NCBI GenBank assembly: GCA_023399375.1
Contig: JAEWPX010000085.1
Span: 1 to 31,222 of the forward strand
Direction of reading: 5' to 3'
Length of the DNA: 31,222 nucleotides
Source: Pseudomonadota bacterium
Lineage (GTDB): Bacteria > Desulfobacterota > Desulfovibrionia > Desulfovibrionales > Desulfovibrionaceae
Part shown: in pieces, positions 22,908 through 28,124 of the stretch
How the letters are laid out: each line of letters opens with the position of its first letter
Position numbering within the stretch: the stretch's first letter is position 1
The notes under the pieces: model-generated
Told to the model about the DNA's origin: nothing
Seen by the model: the letters and a program-made list of their open reading frames with translations, nothing else
Databases searched by the model: none
Program-made: the position numbers and the translations under genes

Positions 22908-24401
22908 CTAGAACTTGCCGAACGCGTCCACGAACGACGCGAAGATTTGCGGATAAAGCCCCAGGGCCACGGAGATGAACGCCGTGAGGCACAAGGGCAC
23001 CACCATGACGAGCGGCGCTTCCTTGAAGTGGGAATGGTCCACCTCGGGAACCGGCGGCCGGAAAAAGGCCCTGTAGATGACGGGCACGAAGTAGCCGGCG
23101 TTGAGGAGCGTCGAAGTAAGCAGCGCCAGGAGCAGGATGTACTGGTGAATGCTGATGGCGCCGTTGGCCAGGTACCACTTGGTGACGAAGCCGCACACCG
23201 GCGGCACGCCGATCATGGACAACGAGGCCACGGCGAACGCGCCGAAGGTGAATGGCAGCTTGCGGCCGAGGCCGTCCATGAGCGGGATCTTTTTTAGGTG
23301 CGTGGCCACGTAGATCGCGCCGGCCGCGAAGAAGAGCGTGATCTTGGCGAAGGCGTGGTGGGCGATGTGCAGCAGCCCGCCCTTGACGGCCAGGGGCGAA
23401 AGCATGGCTACGCCGATGATGATGTAGGAGAGCTGGCTGACCGTGGAATAGGCCAGCCGCGCCTTGAGGTCGTCCTTGGTCAACGCGATGATCGAGGCCA
23501 CGACGATGGTGAAGGCGGCGAGATAGGCGGTGATGAGCCCAAGTCCCAGGTTGGACAGCAGGTCCACGCCGAAGCAGGAGAGCATGATGCGCGAGACGGA
23601 GAAGACGCCCGCCTTGACCACGGCCACGGCGTGCAGCAGGGCCGAGACCGGCGTCGGCGCGACCATGGCCGAGGGCAGCCAGTTGTGCAGCGGCATGATG
23701 GCGGCCTTGGCCAGGCCGAACAGGAACAGGAAGTAGGTGATGCGGACCAGGGTCGGATCGGCTCCCGGAGGGAACATGCCGTGGCTGATGTCGGCCAGGT
23801 TGAAGTCCAGGGTGCCGCACTGGACGTAGGTGAGGATCATGGCCGGCAGCAGGAACAGCTTGGAGGTGCCCATGAGGTAGACCAGGTACTTGCGCGCGCC
23901 GTGGTAGCCTTCGGCGTCCTGGTGGTGGGCGACCAGGGGATACGTGAAGACGGTGATGACTTCGTAGAAGAGGTAGAGCGTGACGACGGTGCCGGAAAAG
24001 GCCACGCCGACCGCGCCGAAAATGGCTACGGCGAAGCAGAAGTAGTAGCGCGTCTGGGCGTGTTCCTTAAGCGAGCGCATGTAGCCGATGTTGTAGCTCG
24101 TGGCGAAAAACCACAGGAACGTGGCCACGATGGCGAAGATGAGCGAGAGCCCGTCCACGGCGAAGGTGATGGAGACGCCGGGGAAGAACGTGACCAGGTG
24201 GTAGGTCCAGACCGAGCCGTGGAGCACGGCCGGGACCATGGAAACCACGGAGGCGAAAGCCATGGCCGCGGCGACGAAGGACACGCCTTCGCGCAGGTCC
24301 TGGTTCTTGCGCAGCAGCCACAGGGCGAAGGGCGCCAAAAAGGTAATGACAAGGGGTGCGAGCACCCGGGCACTTTCAATGGTTTGCGCAGCGACGGCCA
24401 T
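22908..24401 (-). CDS. MrpD/NuoL-like antiporter subunit (extra membrane-arm subunit)
   Basis: A 497-residue membrane protein with about 14 helices of the proton-translocating antiporter family. Glu147 (TLYLFYEVITVFTYPLV), Lys232 (FGLAKAAIMPLHNWLPSAMV), Lys263 (HAVAVVKAGVFSV) and Lys353 (HHAFAKITLFFAAG) keep the full set of channel residues. DDLKARLAYSTVSQLSYIII is the conserved internal loop. It lacks the long NuoL C-terminal arm, resembling MrpD and the 'subunit D' proteins of multisubunit cation antiporters. AAGGGG lies six bases before the ATG at 24401, three bases after nuoK. Together with the other three large antiporter-like subunits it makes four in this complex, one more than the usual L, M, N. 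Confidence 0.88.
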   Translation of the reverse strand: MAVAAQTIESARVLAPLVITFLAPFALWLLRKNQDLREGVSFVAAAMAFASVVSMVPAVLHGSVWTYHLVTFFPGVSITFAVDGLSLIFAIVATFLWFFATSYNIGYMRSLKEHAQTRYYFCFAVAIFGAVGVAFSGTVVTLYLFYEVITVFTYPLVAHHQDAEGYHGARKYLVYLMGTSKLFLLPAMILTYVQCGTLDFNLADISHGMFPPGADPTLVRITYFLFLFGLAKAAIMPLHNWLPSAMVAPTPVSALLHAVAVVKAGVFSVSRIMLSCFGVDLLSNLGLGLITAYLAAFTIVVASIIALTKDDLKARLAYSTVSQLSYIIIGVAMLSPLAVKGGLLHIAHHAFAKITLFFAAGAIYVATHLKKIPLMDGLGRKLPFTFGAFAVASLSMIGVPPVCGFVTKWYLANGAISIHQYILLLALLTSTLLNAGYFVPVIYRAFFRPPVPEVDHSHFKEAPLVMVVPLCLTAFISVALGLYPQIFASFVDAFGKF

Positions 24402-24404
24402 GAA

Positions 24405-24716
24405 CTACCCCTTGAGTTCGCTGGGGCCGTCGGACACGGCGTCCCCGAAGCGTTTGGAAACGACCAGCACGATGGCCAGCACGAGGGTGGCCTCGGCGGC
24501 GGCGAGCCCCATGACGAGCAGCGCGCCGAGCTGCCCGAGGACGCCATCCATGGGCGTGAGCTGGGCGGCGGCCACGATGGACAGGCCCGCGCCGTTGAGC
24601 ATCAGCTCCACGCCGATGAGCATGCCGATCAGCGTGCGCCGGGCGACCAGGGCGTAGAGCCCGAGGCACAGCAGCAGCACGGCCACGACCTGATAGAGCA
24701 CCAGCGGATTGTTCAT
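24405..24716 (-). CDS. nuoK: Complex I subunit NuoK
   Basis: A 103-residue membrane subunit with three helices. The two buried glutamates that carry protons are in LIGMLIGVELMLNGAGLSIV and GLAAAEATLVLAIVLVV. It starts at 24716, overlapping the nuoJ stop (ATGA), with GGAGGG upstream of the ATG. The following antiporter gene begins three bases after its stop. Confidence 0.94.
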   Translation of the reverse strand: MNNPLVLYQVVAVLLLCLGLYALVARRTLIGMLIGVELMLNGAGLSIVAAAQLTPMDGVLGQLGALLVMGLAAAEATLVLAIVLVVSKRFGDAVSDGPSELKG

Positions 24717-25225
24717 GCCGCCCTCCGTTTTTCGAAAGCCAACAACACCGCGCCGGCCATGGCGGCCAGCAGCACGACGGAAATGAGCTCGAACGCCAGG
24801 GTGTAGGGCCCGAGCAGGCCTGCGCCGAGCTGGTCGGGACTCACGTTCTTGGGTGTGGGGAAGCCGGTCGCGCCGTAAACGGCGAGAAAGGGCACCAGGA
24901 TGCCGGCCGGCACGAGAAAGGCGGGGATGGCCCGCATGACGCCGCGCTCGCCCGGTCCTTCGGCCTCGGCTCCGTCCGCGGCGCGGGTGAGCATGATGGC
25001 GAAGAAGATGAGCACGGTGACGGCCCCGACATAGATGAGGATCTGCATCAGGGCGACGAACTCGGCCAGGAGCAGGAGGTAGAGCCCGGCCACGCCGAAC
25101 AGGGCCACGACAAGTCCGAGCATGGCCCGGACGAGGTTGGCCGCGGTGACGGCCAGAACGCCGCCGCCGAGGATGATGAGCACGTAGAGCGCGAAGGCGC
25201 ATTGCCCAAGATAGACTTCATTCAT
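24713..25225 (-). CDS. nuoJ: Complex I subunit NuoJ, first gene of the operon
   Basis: A 170-residue membrane subunit with five helices. LAEFVALMQILIYVGAVTVL is the helix 3 region where a pi-bulge couples to the quinone site (family knowledge). YTLAFELISVVLLAAMAGAV forms the last helix. The ATG at 25225 has GGGAG 10 bases upstream; an in-frame ATG at 25258 is less likely because no ribosome-binding site precedes it. It is the promoter-proximal gene, facing a roughly 1.2-kb gene-free region that should hold the operon promoter. Confidence 0.93.
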   Translation of the reverse strand: MNEVYLGQCAFALYVLIILGGGVLAVTAANLVRAMLGLVVALFGVAGLYLLLLAEFVALMQILIYVGAVTVLIFFAIMLTRAADGAEAEGPGERGVMRAIPAFLVPAGILVPFLAVYGATGFPTPKNVSPDQLGAGLLGPYTLAFELISVVLLAAMAGAVLLAFEKRRAA

Positions 25226-25462
25226 AGACGCCACACTCCCCTTCTCCTTGCCATACAAAAAACTTATGCATCGCCTTTGCCCTCACCCTACCAACGGAAT
25301 TGCCTTGCCGAAATCAGCATCAGCAAGAAAATGTCTCACAAAATTTTCTAGATTCTAAATCAAACACAGATAAGAACTTTATAATAATCAATCTGCTACA
25401 CAAACAATTCAAATATCATCTCAGAAGCATTTCAAACATGCTTACATTTTTCTAGCATAAAG

Positions 25463-25484
25463 ATTTTTTTCCAAAGAAAAAAAT
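25463..25484. repeat. AT-rich inverted repeat
   Basis: ATTTTTTTC (25463-25471) pairs with GAAAAAAAT (25476-25484) around CAAA. It resembles in build the AT palindrome at 12013-12040. On either strand it ends in a T-rich run, so a weak terminator or a protein-binding site is possible. Confidence 0.4.
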
Positions 25485-25716
25485 TATTTCAAACGCAGCG
25501 TAAATCACGGTGGCATTGACAAGTACCCTTCTGAAGCAGCGCCTGCACTTCCGACATACACACTGACAGGCAACATGCAGCAGATCAACATTGCTCTTGT
25601 TTTCACAATTTGCAGTCGATTTGGCACGAATTGCTTGCTCTAGTTTGTATCATACCGAGACAAGCACCACCCAGGCATGCTAACCGTGTTATCAAATACC
25701 AATTGCGTGTCACGAA

Positions 25717-25791
25717 GGCGGGATGCTTATACCCCCCCTTCCGACTGCCAGTCAAGCATGAAAAAGTTATCGAATCGTAGCACATCCCGCC
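25717..25791. repeat. Separated inverted repeat GGCGGGATG/CATCCCGCC
   Basis: A perfect 9-bp pair, 25717-25725 and 25783-25791, separated by 57 bases. An alternative inner pair ATGCTT (25723-25728) with AAGCAT (25754-25759) competes with it. This could be a folded RNA or simply two operator halves. Confidence 0.35.
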
Positions 25792-25915
25792 TCCAGCCGC
25801 CACCCGTCACGACGGGAAAAAGCGGCTCTCAGCCCCGTCAGCCATGCCAATTTATTTTATAACACACTAAAACAAAAAAATTATTTAAAAACCCTCAAAA
25901 CGTGAAAAAAAACGA

Positions 25916-25950
25916 CGCGTGCCGGTTGCCCCGGCAACTTGTGACACGCG
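25916..25950. repeat. Nested inverted repeat
   Basis: GTTGCC (25925-25930) and GGCAAC (25933-25938) are perfectly symmetric around CC. They lie inside an outer pair CGCGTG (25916-25921) and CACGCG (25945-25950). The symmetric core looks like an operator for a dimeric regulator. Confidence 0.4.
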
Positions 25951-26317
25951 ACGCAGCACCAGCCCCCACCGCCGTCAACCCCTGGATTGGCCTTGTGAAA
26001 TTATGCAACAAAGTCGGGAATGACAGACCGGGTATTGTGAATTTTTTCCGAAGCAAGACTGTTACAATCGCCACGATTCGCTCCGAATTCGTGACAACGG
26101 GCACGCAGGCGCGTCGAGCACCGCCTTCCACGCCGCAAATAAGGATTCCCCTCCGTCAGCCCCTTGCCTGGATCGCGCATTCATGCCATAGCCATGCGCC
26201 GACGGGTTTTGGCCCAATGGCCGCACCCCACTCCGGACACAACACGACGCCCCTTCGGGTCGACCTCCCTGCCGGTACCCAACCACGCGGGATGGCAGCC
26301 TTTCCGGAACTGGAATC

Positions 26318-26348
26318 GGGATCCTCCCCCTGGGGCGGGTCCCTTTTT
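26318..26348 (+). terminator. Terminator-like hairpin in the leader of the FMN oxidoreductase gene
   Basis: The arms 26318-26328 and 26333-26343 form a stem of ten pairs with one mismatch and a CCTG loop, immediately followed by five T (26344-26348). No gene ends just upstream on the plus strand, and the next gene starts about 100 bp downstream. This fits an attenuator, or a terminator guarding against read-through. Confidence 0.5.
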
Positions 26349-26355
26349 GAATATG

Positions 26356-26411
26356 CGCCGCCCGCGCGGCGACCCTGTCCGTCGGAAGCGTCCGGCACGG
26401 GCAGGGACAGG
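26356..26411 (+). repeat. Two further hairpins ahead of the FMN oxidoreductase gene
   Basis: CGCCGC (26356-26361) pairs with GCGGCG (26366-26371) around CCGC. CCTGTCC (26374-26380) pairs with GGACAGG (26405-26411), enclosing a further partly paired 24-base segment. They follow the terminator-like stem directly. Confidence 0.4.
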
Positions 26412-26446
26412 CAATCCCGCCTCGCACGCAACCTTCGGAGCCCCCC

Positions 26447-27535
26447 TTGTCGTTTCCATCCTTACGTATCGGCGACCTGTCCATCCCAAAGGCCGTCATC
26501 CAGGGCGGCATGGGCGTCGGCATCTCCCTGTCCGGACTCGCCGCAGCCGTGGCCGCTTCTGGGGGACTCGGCGTCATTTCCGCCGCCGGCATCGGCATGT
26601 ACCAGCCGGATTTCGCCACCAACTACATCGAAGCCAACAACCGCGCCCTGGCCGACGAAATCCGCAAGGCCCGCGCCGCCACTTCCGGCGCGCTCGGCGT
26701 CAACATCATGGTTGCCATGGCCAACTTCGCCGACCTGGTCAAAACTGCGATCAAGGAAAACGTCGACGCCATTTTCTCCGGCGCCGGCCTGCCCCTGGAC
26801 CTGCCCTCCTACCTGACCGAAGGCTCCAAAACCAAGCTCGTCCCCATCGTCTCCTCCGCCCGCGCCGCAGTCATTCTCTGCAAGAAATGGCTCTCGCGCT
26901 TCGGTCGCACCCCGGACGCCTTCGTGGTCGAAGGCCCCATGGCCGGCGGACACCTGGGATTCAAAGCCGAGCAAATCGACGACCCCGACTTTCTCCTGGA
27001 AAAACTCGTCGGAGAAGTCGTCGCCGGCGTCAAACCCTACACCGCCCCCAACGGCGCTCCCATCCCCGTCATCGCGGCCGGCGGCGTCTACACCGGCGAA
27101 GACATCCACCGCTTCATCAAACTCGGCGCTGCCGGCGTGCAAATGGGCACCCGCTTCGTCGCCACCGACGAATGCGATGCCGACCCGGCCTTCAAACAGG
27201 CCTACGTCGACGCCACGCAAGAAGAAGTCGTCATCATCAAAAGCCCCGTGGGCATGCCCGGACGCGCCATCCACAACGCCTTCCTCGATCAGGCCGCCCA
27301 GGGTGAAAAAACACCGCCGCGCTGCCCCTACCGTTGCATCCACTCCTGCGACTACCAAAAAGCCCCCTACTGCATCACCCTCGCCCTGGCCAACGCCAAG
27401 AAAGGCCGCCTCAAACACGGCTTCGCCTTCGCCGGTAAAAACGCCTGGCGCATCGACCGCATCATGCCCGTCGCCGAACTCTTCCGCGAACTCGTCTCCC
27501 AATACGAAGCCGCCGAAGCCGGCGCGATGGCGTAA
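26447..27535 (+). CDS. Nitronate monooxygenase / FMN-dependent oxidoreductase (NPD family, FabK-related)
   Basis: A 362-residue TIM-barrel FMN protein. VIQGGMGVGISLSGLAAAVA with SGGLGVISAAG is the FMN-site opening. FVVEGPMAGGHLGF carries the conserved active-site His, and VIAAGGVYTGEDIHRF with GVQMGTRFVATDE forms the phosphate-binding part. The family oxidises nitronates or reduces enoyl-ACP with FMN; the exact substrate is open. A Cys-rich insertion near the C-terminus (CPYRCIHSCDYQKAPYC) is an addition compared with textbook members. The start is TTG: GGAG lies six bases before it, and no ATG precedes the conserved QGGMGVG with suitable spacing. The gene stands alone behind a structured leader. 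Confidence 0.88.
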   Translation: MSFPSLRIGDLSIPKAVIQGGMGVGISLSGLAAAVAASGGLGVISAAGIGMYQPDFATNYIEANNRALADEIRKARAATSGALGVNIMVAMANFADLVKTAIKENVDAIFSGAGLPLDLPSYLTEGSKTKLVPIVSSARAAVILCKKWLSRFGRTPDAFVVEGPMAGGHLGFKAEQIDDPDFLLEKLVGEVVAGVKPYTAPNGAPIPVIAAGGVYTGEDIHRFIKLGAAGVQMGTRFVATDECDADPAFKQAYVDATQEEVVIIKSPVGMPGRAIHNAFLDQAAQGEKTPPRCPYRCIHSCDYQKAPYCITLALANAKKGRLKHGFAFAGKNAWRIDRIMPVAELFRELVSQYEAAEAGAMA

Positions 27536-27584
27536 CGGGAAGGAAGGGCGGACGGAGAGGAGAGAGGAAGGAAGGCAAAGGCAT

Positions 27585-27634
27585 GCCTCCGGCGGCCGGG
27601 GGGGATCATCCCCCCCGGACCCCCTGACTGGGGG
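27585..27634. repeat. Intergenic stem-loop element, copy 1 (GCCTCCGGCGGCC + GATCATC palindrome)
   Basis: GCCTCCGGCGGCC (27585-27597) leads into a perfect 11-bp palindrome centred at 27607 (27596-27606 with 27608-27618, core GGATCATCC). GGACCCCC follows, with a second small hairpin CCCCC/GGGGG (27620-27634). A related element in inverted orientation lies at 31156-31191. It starts 49 bp after the oxidoreductase stop. This looks like a dispersed high-GC intergenic repeat family. Confidence 0.75.
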
Positions 27635-27680
27635 AGCGGGAAGCGGGTGGAAGCGTGGTCGGCGGGCGGTGCGTCGGGGT

Positions 27681-27756
27681 CTGTGGTCTCGGAAATGGGG
27701 CGGCCCCGCAGGCCGCAAAGCCGGCCAGCACGGCCGCCCCATTTCCGAGACCACGG
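27681..27756. repeat. Large inverted repeat with a 23-bp perfect stem
   Basis: Arms 27683-27705 and 27732-27754 are perfectly complementary over 23 bp, with further pairs outward to 27681/27756 including one wobble. The 26-base loop contains GGCC...GGCC and can fold further. No T-tract follows directly. Such a structure could be a cruciform, a recombination target, or a long RNA hairpin. Confidence 0.8.
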
Positions 27757-27762
27757 GAGCCA

Positions 27763-27777
27763 GCGGCGAAGCGCCGC
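27763..27777 (+). repeat. Small hairpin next to the large inverted repeat
   Basis: GCGGCG and CGCCGC pair around AAG, followed by ATTTTAAG. The short T-run makes it a weak terminator candidate for plus-strand transcription coming from the oxidoreductase gene. Confidence 0.4.
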
Positions 27778-27859
27778 ATTTTAAGAAAAATTCCTTTAAG
27801 GTTTTTCAGAAGCTTCCAAAGCAAAATTCCTTCAAACTCGCCCTGAAAGAGCGACGGTC

Positions 27860-27929
27860 TGGGGCCGGAATTTTTCCTGCCGAGCCTGCCGCGAAAGCGG
27901 CGGCAGCGGCAGGGAAAATTCCGGCCCCA
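27860..27929. repeat. Second large inverted repeat, 23-bp stem
   Basis: Arms 27860-27882 and 27907-27929 pair over 23 positions with a single G-T wobble. The 24-base loop includes GCCGC GAAA GCGGC, a further stem capped by a GNRA-type tetraloop. The structure is symmetric enough to fold on either strand. Confidence 0.8.
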
Positions 27930-28001
27930 TCTTCGTTCCGCCTACCGACCACGCTCCCGGTGCCCGCAGCCCTTCCCGCGCCACGACGCCGAACGGGGGG
28001 A

Positions 28002-28115
28002 CCGGGGGGAGTGACTCCCCCCGGCGGGGCCTGGGGCAGAGCCCCAGCGGGTCCAGGGCAGCGCCCTGGCAGGGTCCGGGACAGCGTCCCGACGGGGCGT
28101 GGGGCAACGCCCCAC
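28002..28115. repeat. Array of five stem-loops downstream of the caspase-like gene
   Basis: A 23-base palindrome (28002-28012 with 28014-28024) is followed by four short hairpins at a 22-24 bp period: CTGGGGC/GCCCCAG (28031-28047), CCAGGGC/GCCCTGG (28053-28069), CGGGAC/GTCCCG (28077-28091) and GTGGGGC/GCCCCAC (28099-28115). The four have three-base loops AGA, AGC, AGC, AAC. The stems differ in sequence but always remain paired. The array ends 9 bp from the stop codon of the caspase-like gene and would form its mRNA 3' end. Confidence 0.85.
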
Positions 28116-28124
28116 ACCACATCC

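Larger units (their letters stand above)
25226..26446. other. Large gene-free, partly AT-rich region between nuo and the FMN oxidoreductase gene
   Basis: About 1.2 kb without a convincing gene. From about 25260 to 25900 it is markedly AT-rich and scattered short frames show no protein-like pattern; from 25910 to 26446 it is GC-rich again. It must contain promoters for the divergent nuo operon and the oxidoreductase gene, but I see no strong -35/-10 pair. A TTGACA at 25516-25521 lacks a matching -10 element. It carries several inverted repeats, listed separately. Confidence 0.6.

Noticed and set aside
13587..25225. Ech- or Hyc-type hydrogenase instead of complex I
   Set aside because: NuoD lacks the [NiFe]-binding CxxC pairs, and NuoA, NuoJ and NuoK, typical of complex I, are present.
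25621..25638. Sigma-54-like sequence TTGGCACGAATTGCTTGC
   Set aside because: The distance between GG and GC is 8 or 12 bases and not the required 10.
25895..26446. Short open frames on both strands in the gap before the FMN oxidoreductase gene
   Set aside because: No ribosome-binding sites, protein-like composition or family motifs; those extending past 26447 are shadows of the oxidoreductase gene.
28031..28115. CRISPR-like array
   Set aside because: The units are contiguous hairpins of 22-24 bp with diverging stems and no repeat-spacer alternation, and there are no cas genes.
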